Source: Trichoplax sp. H2
Lineage: Eukaryota; Placozoa; Uniplacotomia; Trichoplacea
Direction of reading: 5' to 3'
Length of the DNA: 64,000 nucleotides
Assembly: GCA_003344405.1 (NCBI GenBank)
Contig: NOWV01000034.1
Location: 496,001 to 560,000 of the forward strand
Part shown: positions 49,126-63,866 of the stretch, piece after piece
Position numbering within the stretch: position 1 is the first letter of the stretch
Layout: the number at the start of each line of letters is the position of its first letter
Translations under genes and position numbers: made by a program
The notes under the pieces: model-generated
The model's input: the letters and a program-made list of their open reading frames with translations, nothing else
What the model was told of the DNA's origin: nothing
Databases searched by the model: none

Positions 49126-51533
49126 AGCATTGCTAACCCCAACATCTTGGCATGCCACTTCTCGTTCGTTATTAATTACCGCATTATTTCAGGAGCTTTA
49201 ATGAATTAAATTACTGTATTGTACACTTGCACAAGATAATGTTTAGACGTACACGGATAAGCCCATGGACTTGTATGCTGTAGCATGGACTACTAAATTA
49301 CATTTAGGTGCATCTAGTAATCCATGTCTGTAGGCATTGCATGGTGGACCGAAGTAGTGCGGATTCTCGCTCGTTAGATATGTGCCGACTACGTGCAGTA
49401 GTGGATTTTCAGAGGAGGAAGCTGAAAACTATAAATTAACAACTCGGCAAGGGATCTCTTACTAAAAGACAGATATCATACGTTCAATGTACTTATACCA
49501 TAGTACAGCATGAGATCGAAATCACCTTGAAAGATATAGTAACTTGCACCTTATCGCTAAACAAATAAACCTTGCTCAAGATGGTACTTCTAAGGCACAT
49601 CAGCGCGATCAAAATCGCTTATTCCTTGTAGCTTTCTTTATCGGTGAATTTTGAGAACGCTATTAAGTAACTTGAATTACAATACTGCACAGGGTTTAAA
49701 CGGGAAAGTATTTATGAAAATGATTGATAGTAATTACAATTCTGTGGCCATCATCGATTGGAGCTGATTCGACTCTATAACTTCACTAGTTAGAATTAAA
49801 TTCAAGCATTTAACAGGCATGCTTTGCTTACAACTATTGTAAAATTGACATCTAGCTAATTACACTACTGTAGGATACCTGAATGTATGTTGAAAATCTC
49901 ATTTCGTGGTCCAGTTGTGGACATTAAATTAAACCGATGATCATTGGTGATGGAAAGCAGGTGCAATATACCATAATACGCAAAATTTGCATACAAGTTT
50001 TTCGATTTTATCGAGCCTTCTTGTGCTATATTATAATAATATTTGTTTACGTATCATTAATTCATCTGTAGTACAAAGACAGGGAGCTTCTTCCCTTGGG
50101 ACTACAGGCTGGCTCAATCTGTACCACTCTTACAACAACTCTCACTACTTGACATGTAGATTCTAAACTTCTAGCCGAACATTTGTAAAAGGCTTGTTTA
50201 GAATATAAAATAATCCGCACAGCATATAAACAGAGCAACAATCAATAGATCGTTTTCGTCGCAGTTTTCATCATCTACGATCACTACCTTAACTATGCTG
50301 TAGATGTGGTATGGTAATAAAGTTAGTACTTTGATTTTGGTGCTCTTTGGTTAATAGCCTGCGAATAAACCCTGCACAAGAATCCGTAAATTTAAAACGT
50401 CATCTATGGGTCCGAATCAATTGAGGTTGACACTTTTGTCAATGAATTATCTACTTTATGTATTTTTAGTCAAATTTCATGAATTAAAACTACTGTATAA
50501 TATTGAGCTAGTTGAAATAAATTGCACCTATCACACTCATTGTAAGTTATGTATTCTAAATATCCATGATCAAGTATTGCAAAAAAACATTCAACTGTAA
50601 CGTCGTCATATCGTGCATACAGTTTGTGCACTGTTTTGCATATTACTTTCATGCATTTCAAATTTTTTGTATGAGACTATGAGGCATCAAACCAATTGTA
50701 GATAACTATTACAGATTATATTTTGTAGTAGTATTAAACAGTAAAAGTATTATTTTTGATGAATGATAACATATCAGAGGGGGATAATTAGAATCACAGG
50801 CTCGCCCAAACTCTTTGATAATATCACGATAGCATACAAAGGCACTACAATAGCTACGCGCTATGTATTCGTCACAGCAGATACTTAATTGCAAATAACG
50901 TCTTATTATTTATGCAGCGCCATACGGCATAACGGTCAAAGTGAGTCTATTTACCGTTAAATAAAACTGTCAATAAGGATACTGCTGTACTACAACGTTA
51001 TAGACAGACATATTTATATAGGTCGTTATAGATATATGTGCATTCATAAATAATCGCCAGTACAGTAGCGAACTAAAATTTGGAACTTAATCTGAAGCCA
51101 TAGACTTCAATGGTTTAAATATACTCACATCATTATTGCTTATAGCACACAAACTGTCATAAATAATCAATATAGTGGCTTGTGATAGCGAGATACTCTT
51201 CGCGTTAGTAGATTTCAGCTAAAAGTAATGAATAGCTTTCCAAGTAATAATTTTTATCTCGAATTTGCTCCTAGACATATCATGAAGTTACATAGCTACA
51301 ATCAAATTATACTTGTATAGCTGATACGGACTTCAATCTACACTATCGAAATATTCTTACCTACTGTAATAAGTGAATTTAACAACAACAATATAGTACT
51401 ACGGTACTTGGCATATACCTATTGGGCATCTTATCAAATAACTTACAGAAAAAATTGGCTAAGAATCGTAGAATCGTAAAATCTTTCGTGATAATTAAGC
51501 AAACTTTAATAACAAGAAAGAATATTACTGTGC

Positions 51534-54500
51534 ATGATGGAGACCAAATCAAGCAAGACTGAAGTAAAAACTGATGACACATCTCCTATTTCAATACGGC
51601 AAACAAGCCTCCCTGACAAAGATAAACGGATACGTTTCAGGAGCGAAGACAAGGTTAACCTAATTAGATCTTATTTTTACGAACTCTTTGATTATTGTAT
51701 GAGTATACTACCTATACAGTTGTTACATGAATCACCTTTTAACTTAATCCGTCATTTAACGCCCTTATAACTTAGTTGAACTATTGTGCTGCAAACAGAA
51801 TACTCATACAAATGCGTACGATACTCAAAGTTTTGTCATATAAATACCTTGAATGAATTACGCTCATCAAAAAAAGATTATCCACTACAACTCCTCTGAT
51901 TCCTTCCAAAATATATGATTGAGCACAGATAATGCGATACTAAATTCTAATTTTATACCCTATTTACAGTTCAAGAAGGCATTGGTATCTAACCGAAACA
52001 TGTTAATGTATAAACTATCGGTCTTATATAGAGTAGTTTAAATACTATACTATGTTGCATTATTAAATAAGCGTCTGTTGACTATGCAATATAGTACTGC
52101 AGTTGTCAGGTCGGTTATCATTTTGTCTTATATATTTTTGTAGCATCCCAATATCATTGCTCTATACCGTAAGCTATGATGACACAATTAGACAGTTCTG
52201 TGCTTTGAGTAAGAGATAATCGCTCGAAAGGAATGAATGTGAATTCCTATCAAATGTGAGAAGGAGTCAATAACATATTCGAAATACGAAAAATAGAATG
52301 CAAATATGATAGCTATAAAATTCTGTCTTTAGTGGTAGGGAAGTTGTCTCATGTACGTATTACGAATATATTATGACTTTGTCATATATGGTAATAATTG
52401 AAAGTTGTCCAAGTGAATGCATAACTGCACTTTGATCCAGGTTCCACAGCAATATTATCAGTCACTATATCTATTCGTACATTGCTTTACATATACGTAT
52501 AACTGCACAATTCCTAAAGATAATTTGATCAATCTTTTTGATTCATATACGCCTATTGAATATGAGCTACAACAAGTCCTGATAATACTTGTACGTATTC
52601 AGAAATTTAAATAGCTTATAAATTAATAAGAATTGGTGCATATCAGATCATATTAATTATCCACTTTTATATTTTTTGTAGTAGCCTCTACCTTGTGTGC
52701 CTCGCTCTGAAAAATTCATTGACGATCAGTATAGTAAAGAGATAATAAAAACTACCAAAACCCGTGAAATTCCACGGTATACTGTACTAACAACGTGATG
52801 CACGTACGTGCTATCGTAATAATATGATTTGAAGTGATCATTCTTACGAATTGCTGTAATATCACAAATATACGAATATTGTAGTAACAGCATGATTCAT
52901 GATCTTGTGAAGAAACTAATTAATTATAAATACGAGTCGTACTTGTCATACCTTTATCATATTTTACAATGTCTTCAGAAATACAGTCATATTATAGAAT
53001 ACTATATTTTTCACTAAAACTTGCCAATTTATAAATATATGACTGTATAACACAATATTTTCAGGTTGCAGAAAGGTAATCTTACACTTTGTGGTGCTCC
53101 ATGCTGATAAAGTTTGTCCCTATGTAATTTCAGCTTGACATTAATCATGCAGCACAGTATTTGTATATTGCCTGCAGTGAATTATTAAGCCTTGTATTAA
53201 TGGGAATGTAAGATAGACTTACTGCACTACATGTATACGTCATATGTACAATATACTAGGATTAATAACTACTAGAAAGCGGAACTCTAAATATCCCTAG
53301 CACGATTGCAGTTCTTTAAAACATCTTCTATATAGGATCCCTTACGGAACGTATACGAATCGTTGCAACTTCAACTAAACCATTTATTTTAACTGTTTAC
53401 TTAATTTCTAACATTTAGACAGATTTGTCGTTCATATTGTGTACGTAAAAAATACGTCTATTACTATTCTCGATTTTTTTACTGTATGTATCATAACCCT
53501 TCATCAAAGTTCTCATGTAGCTGCAATGTGTAGGTATAGTTATAATCTATCACAAGATACAATTCAAGTATGTCCTTGCGCTAAGCAAGAAAGAACACGA
53601 GCGTTACCTATCGTTACTGCAATTTTTATTAAGCTTCATAGCTATCCCGCAAATGGTAAACTGTGTTCATTAAAAGATTTCTCTTAGATGATATCAGTAG
53701 CTAGAATGATTCTTTATTCGTCTACTGTAGTCACAATTTATATGAAACATAACGGTCACTTTTCTGCTAGCTACGTTGTACAGTAAGTACACATAAAAGC
53801 TTACACTACAGCATATAAAGTTTTAAAAATACAGGGAAGATGAAGTTTTAATGCAATTTAAAACACGGCTGACCAACACGTTTAGAATCTGGCTATATGA
53901 TGGGTAGTTATTCTCTCCTAAATTTTATAGAATTGATTTTTGTAAATCCATTTTTTAGTACAAATACTAGTATGTACTATTGGATCATTTAGGAATTCTA
54001 TTCACATTGGAATCCGCTGTGTATTATACGTATGTATGTATTTGGTAAAACATAACTTTACAAAGCAACATCAGGATATTATATCTTCGTTCATCTGTAG
54101 TAATAAAATTAAAATCGTTCATTTGGTATAAAGTAAACTCTTATTATACATAGTAATTTCAAATTTATAATATTGAAAACTTATTAGCAGACTAGTTAAT
54201 CGATATATCAACACTATGTAAAGCTTGATAACTCTGTAGTCGTAACAGATAGACCTACAGCTAGTATAACCCTCTTATTTTATGATCATTTACCATACAC
54301 ATTTGTATAAGATACCCAATAATAATATCTTTATATAAATCAGAACTAAATATATTAGTGTCAAAAATTGAAAAACAATAATAATAATAATGGATAGTAT
54401 TCGCTAATGCAATTATTCATGGATTAGGACGACAATAAGTTGTTTTCTTGTGCACTATATCATTTATAGCAGTATGATCTCATGTTAAAAATACCTTCAG

Positions 54501-57500
54501 CAAAGACAAAGACGATCACTACTAAGTACTCTTTGAATATCAGGCATAAATAGCACTAGGTAGAATCAACGATAAAACTTTTAGCCTGTACAATGTGCGT
54601 ACATCTTATATAATTATGAATTACAGGAATTGTAAATGAGTATGCGTTGAAACGGCCATTTCATTACGTGTGTAATAACTTACTCATACTTATACGCATA
54701 TAATAAGATGAACATCACTTTCATTGATTACCCTTCTTGGCTTGTTTGACAGCCTATACCAGTAATAAAATTTAAACTTACAACTAGAGTATTCGACTAG
54801 CGGCATGATTTTCCTACCAATTAGAGAATATTCATCTGGTTGCTATTGATAATACGTATATATTGACTTTGCACACGTTTTTGATCATTTTAGGGAGTTC
54901 GTGGTGGAAGCGACCAAGATAAAAAAAAAAATAGCGTCCAGACCAACAAGGATTCCAATGAAATTGCAGAACCAATAGAAACAATAAAAACTATCCCGCA
55001 TGACAACCTTATTGGAGGTAATAGTGACGGGGAAATAGCAGAAACTGTAGAAATCATCGGAGAGTATTTATTGAAAAAGCGCAAGTGGCCGATGAAGGGT
55101 TGGCATAAGGTAAGGTGTAATGCATTCAAAAATAAACGTTAGCAAGCTGCACCTGACTTTACTAAAAGTGTCCGATTTTGACTACCCAGCCCACGCTCCT
55201 CTAATCTGAGATGATTGAATATTATAAATTCAATAGCGCAGACAAATGTAAATCAATCTAGTTTAGAAAATTTGAATGAATCCTATTAATATGTAAATTA
55301 AAAAGGAAATACACAGTAGCTAGTGCTAAGTAATAATGATGGACAAGATATTTATACTATAGCATCCATGATCAAACAATACTTGACCACTTTAACCCAG
55401 TAACCTTCATGTCTATTTCAATAATATTAAAAACAGCAATATAGATAGCCAACAAATGAGATTTAGCAATATTATAACTACAGAATGAGGAGTTCGATCA
55501 ATAAAAATGAAAGTATTGACTCTATACGGACGATATTGACGAAACAAGAAGGAGACATAAGACAATAGGATAAGAACATAAGAAACGATCAAAAGTAAAA
55601 AATTTCTTTTGTTGATAGGTACTGTTTATCTTTAACTTTGCATTATTGTTATTTTTTGTCTTCTATCCTCATTTTCAATTATTCATGTTAAAATATGATC
55701 CGAGCATTGGCTCCTCTATCATATCTACAATATCATCAACGTTCAGAATTTTCTCACTTATTTTACTTCTTTAGAATTCATTTACAATCACCTAGGAATA
55801 GTGTTTACTTTTGTAAGAGTCTGCGCGTATGTATGTACATTATTAGTAAATGAATGGCCTTCTCTTTACAGCAGTATAAGGGTATGATGAAGAAAGCTGA
55901 GACTCTCTCAATAACAGTATCATTTGTATAGTCTTGAAAAGGATAAAAACTATATTGTGTTGCTGTAAGGTTGATAAAGTCGGCTGTAGTGGCTCTGCTC
56001 CACTCTGACTCTATTACCTTTTCAAATATCGGTCATCTTTTGTTTACATCCAGTCCTCTCTACAATGTATATTGGATTGTAAATTATATAGAAATAGACC
56101 ATGACAGTCGTTATTTATACTTGTATTTATTCTCAATTTTTTCCATTCATTATGTTATTTCTGCCTTACATCTAATACTAGGATACCATCTATATACCGA
56201 GAGTCTACAACATATACAGTATTCTATTGTGTTGTCTTTTCTAGTTAACTTCATTATATTTTCAATAACATTCCCAATTTAGACATTACTCTCAATAATA
56301 CTGCTCAACTCACTCCTCTAACCAATCATACTTTCTATGGTAATATTTGGCTCATCTATTGATTGTATGACGCAAATTGAGTTTAGAAGATTACCATACG
56401 GTTTTTAATAGTCAAAGCCATTGATTATATACTATAATAAGTCTCAACGTCATAATAATATTATTACCAATCTATTCAGATATAGCGTCATCACCCTACC
56501 AATCCTATCCTATTCTATACATTCTTCAACATTAGTCGATCACTGAAACTTTCACAACGAGAGCAATATCGATAGAGTAGAATATTCGATATTATTTTTC
56601 ATCATCTGATCAAATACCATTTCGTATCAATTCTGGTTGGGTGTAATTGTGTAAAGTCCTATTTAACGCCCAACACATTAAATCCAATAACTGAACATTA
56701 TCTTTAGAGCTGAAACTTTTTTGAAAGTAATAGAATCAACGTAAGTAAGATAGTCGAGCACGTTTTGAAGTCAAAGTTGGGCTTAATATTAGATTTACTT
56801 CTTTCAATAATGGATTTTCTTAACCAAACTGACTAAAAAAGATATTGCTCTACTTGCTCTTCTAATTGATTATTTTTTTAAACGATAGAGATTCTTTCGA
56901 TTGGACAAGGGAATTTTAATCTACTCTCATACACAATCGCAAGTAAGTAAATTTCAAGGAAAAGTAATGATTAACTGCTTAAGTGTGGGTAAAGTAAGTT
57001 TGAAATTATTAATCTTCGACAAGTTCAAGAAGAGACACTAAATTACTGATGTAAAATATAAAATAAAATCAATTCTTTTAAAAAAGCAAATTGCTTTATT
57101 CTCTATATATCTGCTATAATTCACATACAACACTTTCAATTTCTTTTCCTATCTCTTATCCCTTCATTCTTTATTTTACATACGTCTTATCGGTTCTATA
57201 GTCATTATTTCTCTCGAATATCGGAAATTACGAAAGCGTTGGAGTTAGCAGAATATAAATTATGATATATTTCCTAGTTACAGATAGTACAAGTCTGCGT
57301 TGATCATATGATAGATTTTGAATACACTTTACTATTAGTTTAGTAAAGTTAGACTAATGACCATATTTACTGGCTTTGATAATAAATATGTTGATGGTGT
57401 TATAAATAAGACGAAATCAAAAATAACCCTTCATACGTTCATTGGATAGCGCTTTGACAACCCACTTACATAAAGCAACATCCTATAACACTAGTAAAAT

Positions 57501-60500
57501 GATAGATCAACTACATTTGTGGTATTAACAGACATTAAGATTTCCCTTTAATTTATTTTTACTGTGCTTTATGTCGTCTCATTTACGTATATGTAAATAT
57601 ATATGTAACATTATATATGGTCTCTAGCTTGAAATAATATCTAAGTTGTTGTAGTTGATTGTATGGTGAGTCTTAAAAATTAGAATTCTCACAAGATTCG
57701 GAATATCTCGAAATGAACCATTCATAATGTCGCGTTGCTATTCGCAATGTTCTACGTTAATATGATCTGTCAAACCAAAGTTAAAATTTATCAACTTAAC
57801 CTATCCTTCGTTCTTTTCTTTGATCATTTTTTTAAATGCCCTTTTGCCAACGTAACAATAAATTTCTACAAATTCAATTCTGATTTATACTTGGTTTCCT
57901 TCGAAGTTTAAGTATTCAGCCAATAATCGAAGCTAGCGCTTTACCTTGTTAATTCTAATTATGATTTGTATACTACGTAGTTAACACTACATGTATATAA
58001 CTTTCTTTTGAAATTGACTTCTTTGATTTGAGCATCAATGATGATAATCATATTTAATGTTATAATGATGTCAAGTGCCTGATAAAAAACTGCCTGAAAG
58101 ATATCCTTAGATCTGATAATAGATTTTATCCAATGCCGTTTTTGGCTTTCTAATCTATTTTGTAGTTGACTACGTAATTTGCTAATATGAACATATAACA
58201 CGGAGTGTACTTTATATTTTTAACTGCTATTATATATGCGATCTTTATAACTCTATAATAGATGCAAAAAGGTAAAATTAGTGGAGCTATCTCAGTAAAA
58301 CAATGTGCAATATCTACCAAACGTAATGCACTACGAATCGATATCGATGAAGAATTCGTTTATCATCTCAAGGCAAGTCATTCTTCTATTTTATCAATAC
58401 TCAGATATTCATAATCGTAAGCTTCGTAAATATAATATCAATGTCTAACAGTCGACTTTTACTCATCTACTTCCCTTTCTGAAATATCTACTGAAGTTAC
58501 TGATATTACAGCATAATACCTATTATCATAAAGAATACGATAATATATACAGTCTGAAATAAATTTATTTTTTTACATCCTGTACGGTCTCTAATAATAA
58601 AAGAATATATTATTTGATAAATTGATCATGCCGATTAAAAAGGCATCATAAGTAGATTGATAGTGACGAATCTTTAAATTTCATCTTCTGTTTCTATCCA
58701 AATTAAAGCGTTTAAATTGAGTTCAAAGAATCATGAATATCGATAGTATTATTTTTAGTTTGCTTCATCATCAGATGTCTAAATCATACATAGAAATATT
58801 TTACTGCAGACTAGCTATTGTCTATTAAATTATATAATAATCTTTTGTGACAGAGCATAGTTGAGATGCTTTCTCCCTGTACATGGTATAGTATAGTTAG
58901 CACGCTTGAATTATATATGGTATATATATATATATATATATATATCACGCTAACAAACCTCTACGACTACATTATTTATCAGTATCCAATTTTCTCAATA
59001 TGGTCCTTATTCAGTACGTACATGGGTAACTGTGTACAACATACACTCGTATATGACTTTGAGAATTTAGTATAAAACGAATCTCATCTAGTTAATATAC
59101 TTGTCTGAAACCGATTCAGTTTTATTACATGATAATAGATTCCACTTATTAAGAGTAGGTGACACTTAAGTAATATAGGAATATTTCAATAAATAGAAAT
59201 GATTTCACCCCATATTTTATGAATTATAATGGCTAAGATCAATCAATGTTGCAGTAGCATAATAACAAAATTAATAATGATCAAAGTTAACTATTTTACA
59301 ATTTTAGCCTTTTAAAACGTCATTAATATTGAAAAATAGGCTAAAAATGATGAACAATTTTGTCGTTGGATCAAACATCTGAAAGCACATCGTGATTACT
59401 GCCATAAGTTGGCATCAATTAATTTACATACATCATCGATTCAAAGTCCATCTGTATTACATCATTCTACTCATCGTATTAATGTTGATAAAAGTAGTAC
59501 GCCATATAATCGAGAAGTAACTGTTGTTGAACCATCACCAAGTGACGGTAATGCTGAAGATAGCTATTGTCAAGTCACCGATAATAAGCCTGATATTGAA
59601 AAACTAAAACTAGGTAAATAAAGATCGTATCATTCAAATATTAGTGTTATATGATCTTCTCACAATTGATTGATGTTTTAGCTTAAATTCTTTTGCTCGA
59701 TGTTTTTTCTTGAATCTTGATATATATTAGCGAATGTCAGTTATAGATACCTATGGTTAAACCTTGTATGTACAGTTCAGATTTGTTTGTAGGGTTCATT
59801 TAAATTTACCCATATCAAAATAAGAGTGTTTGAACTTGTATAACTAATAAAAATAGAGAAAATTTTATGTATTATTATTATAAAAATCAATATCTACCAT
59901 TTCTACAGCTACTTTACAATCGATAAATTTCACAAATTCTATCATGATAGCAATAAATAGTCAATTACGTGTTCTTTGGACTATCAGTGATTTACAAACT
60001 TTACGATTACTTTATTAGAACTTCATGATGCCGAAGAAGGATTAACTAGCCTATCACATTTACTGACTAAAATGAAAAATTCAATCGCACATCTTGACAA
60101 TATTAATGAAAAACATACTCAAGCCGCAGTATGTATTTTGTTATCGATCTCTTGATAAGAATATCTAAAAAATTTTAAAAATTAAAAAACCTTTTTCTAT
60201 CGCTGTTGTTATTATTATTATCTTTCTATTCATTTTACATTCAATCAATTGAAACTGGTAATTTCTTTTTCACACTATTTAAATTAGTCATCAGGTACAT
60301 CAGTGTCCGATAGTGAGGTTAATGATAAGTCTAAAAAGAAAGGGCGCAAACTAAACGTAAAGAATACTTCAAATTCTTCCTCCAACACGGTAAGTCAGCG
60401 ATGTGTTACCCAATTTCTATGAAGTTAACGAGATTGAAATAATAAGATGCTGAGAAAAAATAACGCACCGGTATTCGCTATTTTTAATATTTGAAATTAA

Positions 60501-63500
60501 ATTAAGTGTGTAACTTAGAAAAATGCGATCGAAATCGTAGATTTTGTACTACGTATTTTAATAAAAGATAGAAACGAACGATTTTACAAGTTCAGTCCAC
60601 GATTTAAATCATCTACCTAATGATTTCTCTTATGGTACATTTTATTTTGATTTAGAATCAACATAACAGCGATAATAAATCATCAGCATCATCATTAAAA
60701 AATCAAGAAAATGAAACACTACCACAACCTATCGATCAAGATATAAAAATTAAGGAAGAATTTACAGCTCAAGCTAACGTCGGTAAGTCCGAGTACTATA
60801 TCAGTTGAATATTCTAACATGTCTAAATCAGTGAAAAAGAGTTGCAATTTTAATTTTGTTTACCTCTTAATCGTTTCTTTCTTTCAACCGAATACATACA
60901 TTTAATATTTTTAATTTGATTTAGTTTGTAGTCAACTTAAAGCTATCTTTATATTAATGACCGAAGAACGAGAGAAATTAAAAACGGTATAGAAGAGTAA
61001 AATTTAATGGGTGACAATCTATTTATACAATAGATGTTAATTTTTTAACATGTTTACAGTATGCTAGCTATACTTCGATTGAATGATAAATAATGACCAT
61101 AATTACTAGTAGATCATAGCAATAAGTATACACCAGTCAATTTTGAGTTATTTTTATAACGAAATATATTCTGTTTATAATCCTATTAGACCATCGCTGA
61201 ACAACCAGACAATACTGTAGCTGCTTATCAAGCTCATATAAAATCGTTACGAAATGCTCTTAACCAAGTAAGCTTGCCGATATAGTCCAGAGTTTGAATG
61301 AAATACTTGCATATGAATACAGCTATTTATAAATCTCTTTCTTACGATTAGAATATTACATTTAACGGATAATCTCTTACATGATTGCAATCGGCATGAT
61401 AACGAGACAACCGTGTTAAAATGTTAATAATTATTCATCCGACTCGATAGGCAGTAGCTCACAATGAAGATTTACGGCATAGATTATTGCAGATACAATT
61501 ATTAACCGAATTTGGCGGTAGAAGTAGTTCTTCTGAAGGTCATCTGCATTTGGTAAAATGACTTATGTTATGACCTTAAATATGATAAAAAGAAATGATC
61601 AATTTAAAAAGAATTTTTTATCTGATTACCTTGTGATATTTTATTGTACAATTATATAAATTTGATCAGAAACCCTCTGTTTCAACCGCCTCAGTCCTAT
61701 CAGACTCTGCTACGCTATTTTATGATGCAGAACAGGTTAGAAATTGAATGATTAAATTCAAGTCCTAGTGTTTTCCTTTCCTCTACAACTCTATATTTGA
61801 AAACAGTAAAGATAATATCGTAACGATAGCAATGATTGATTACTTTTTATAATTATTTAGGGATTTCTCTCGGAAAATGGGTCCTCAGATATCGATGTAC
61901 GTAATATTTAGTAACTAAACAATACGAATTCTTATTGTACAACATAAACGGATTTGTGCTTTGCTTCTTGTATTTCTAGGATTCTGATATTGAAAGTAGT
62001 CCATGCGATTCCGATGATACCTCCGATTCTGAAGATGTTATACAAGGTATCGCACCCTTAGCACTGTTTTATGTATTACTAGATTTAGATTTAAATTATA
62101 ATTATATATGGGTTACAGTGCCATATTTGTACTTATGTTTGAAAGTTCCATCCAAGAGTTTATTTAAATCGGTTAATAATGGTGCTATGAATTAAATATG
62201 GCTAGAGTGCATCTTAACTTCTATTGTTTCTGATTCTGTACCATTATAAATTTGATACATAATATATATATATATTATAACCATCCTTAGAATCTAATAT
62301 ATTAAGCATATTACAAGATGTAAGAGTAGAATTTAGGACTCTTAGGTCGAGAATAATACAAAGCATAAGGAGCCGTTGTGTGTTAACGGTCGTGTCTAAA
62401 AAGATACTACGTCTTTTAAGCTCGGTACTAACCATTATTCTTTTAATTTAGGTATTCCAGATGATACCTTTCAGCGACGATGTATATTACCAGCATTTAA
62501 AAATCCGAGGAACGATATTAGTATATTTGGGTTATTAAGTAAAAATATTGGCAAAGATCTTTCTAAAATATCCATGCCAGTCAGCATGAATGAACCATTA
62601 AGTGCACTGCAGGTATATTAAATACTGCTAACTTTAATTATTAACCTTGTTCTTGTTGAATTTCGTTCATAATCTATTTTATTAAGCTAAATTTAATTCG
62701 ATCTTTTACATTTTAGTATCGTATCAATTGCTTTATTTGTAATCTTTTTAGTCTGATTCTGATTCTATAACGATTTCGCTAAATAAAATTTAACCCGCTT
62801 CTTCAGCGTCAGTGTGAAGAACTTGAATACAGTGATCTTCTAGATAAAGCTGCAATGACTGACGATGTAGTAGAACGAATGGTAACTATTAAATTATAGG
62901 ATCATCTTTCATCGTAAATATCTATATTGCTTTACAAGCTATCAAGCACAAAAGATAAGAATCGGAGGGTAAAGCTGTTTTATTATTTTTCGAATATAGG
63001 CTTATGTTGCTGCATTTGCTGTTTCTGCGTACAATAACAGCCATTACCGAGCAGGTAATTCACTTAATACTGTACTGGTACAAGACATTATAGATGCACT
63101 ATACATACCTTTATTGATTTTGGAAATGGTGTAAAGAAAATTTAATTAAATTGCATGCTTATCTAGCCTACTTTCTAATACGATCTTTAGGTCAAAAGCC
63201 TTTTAACCCAATATTAGGTGAAACTTACGAAACAATTCGAGGAGATCGTGGATTTAACTTTATTGCTGAACAGGTTACAAATAATTATTAAAGCAACTAT
63301 TTCGGCATAAGATTGAAAAAATTGTAAATAAAAGAGTAAACTATAATTATATCCGAATTGTATCTTCAGGTTAGCCATCATCCACCCATTTCAGCATGTC
63401 ATGCCGATTCTGAAAGATGGAAATTCTGGCAAGGTATGAGTCTGAATTTTATTAACTATGATAATTCATTGATACAATATATAATGGATTAAATATTCAG

Positions 63501-63866
63501 AAATATTTTATTTTCCACTTTAGATACACGTTTAAAAAATAGGTTTTGGGGTAAATCTTTAGAGATTTTTCCAGTAGGATCCGTAAACCTTACTATTCAT
63601 AAGTATGTGTAATGTTACTCGCGCCAATTATCGCATTATTAAAATGATGCTTTATTTCAAAAAATTCCAGCTAAAGTATTTTATAGTATATAATCGAAAT
63701 AACTTTATTACATTCATTGTCCAGATATAATGAGAGTTATAAATGGAATAAAGTAACAGCTTGCGTACACAGCATTCTTCGTGGCCAACGCTGGATCGAA
63801 TATTATGGAGATATGATTATAAAAAATTCTGTTAATCGATTAACTTGCAAGTTAACGTTCAACAAG
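51534..63866 (+). CDS. Oxysterol-binding-protein-related protein, ORP3/6/7 type, 3'-truncated by window
   Basis: Lipid-transfer protein of membrane contact sites. Exons: 51534-51653 (tentative first exon, weak donor), 54894-55109, 56889-56942, 58262-58372, 59340-59613, 60019-60128, 60288-60389, 60656-60782, 60925-60986, 61190-61267, 61451-61552, 61670-61735, 61861-61896, 61980-62046, 62452-62612, 62807-62881, 63000-63054, 63191-63273, 63370-63433, 63524-63602, 63725-63866; phases agree, 728 codons so far, of about 900 in relatives. The PH domain (about residues 97-187) carries [14 protein letters not shown], typical of ORP3/6/7. An acidic Ser-rich tract contains the FFAT-like LFYDAEQ (468-474) for VAP/ER binding. 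The OSBP lipid-binding domain starts near residue 509 ([18 protein letters not shown]) and has the signature [13 protein letters not shown] (632 on). The intron after 58372 uses a GC donor. Introns 1-3 are long (3.2, 1.8 and 1.3 kb) and show no other exon. The last visible exon ends in phase 0 with a donor, and the gene continues past the right edge. Confidence 0.88.
58921..58945 (+). repeat. (TA)n microsatellite
   Basis: About twelve TA units in an intron of the ORP gene between the exons at 58262-58372 and 59340-59613. Confidence 0.95.

Larger units (their letters stand above)
48590..51533. other. Divergent intergenic region between NGLY1 and the ORP gene
   Basis: About 2.9 kb separates the two start codons. 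Next to NGLY1 lies a GTACTGTAC-rich cluster (48711-48834), followed by a two-copy duplication (48862-49125). The rest shows no exon that I can support; the open frames at 50406-50600, 50470-50661 and 50709-50894 look random. Both promoters should be here, but no core element is clear. Confidence 0.5.

Noticed and set aside
59909-60018. Possible extra ORP exon after 'ttctacag'
   Set aside because: It is open in the right phase, but the only phase-compatible donor inside leaves an intron of about 30 bp, and its translation resembles no part of ORP proteins. The acceptor at 60018 with the LHDAEEGL exon is preferred.
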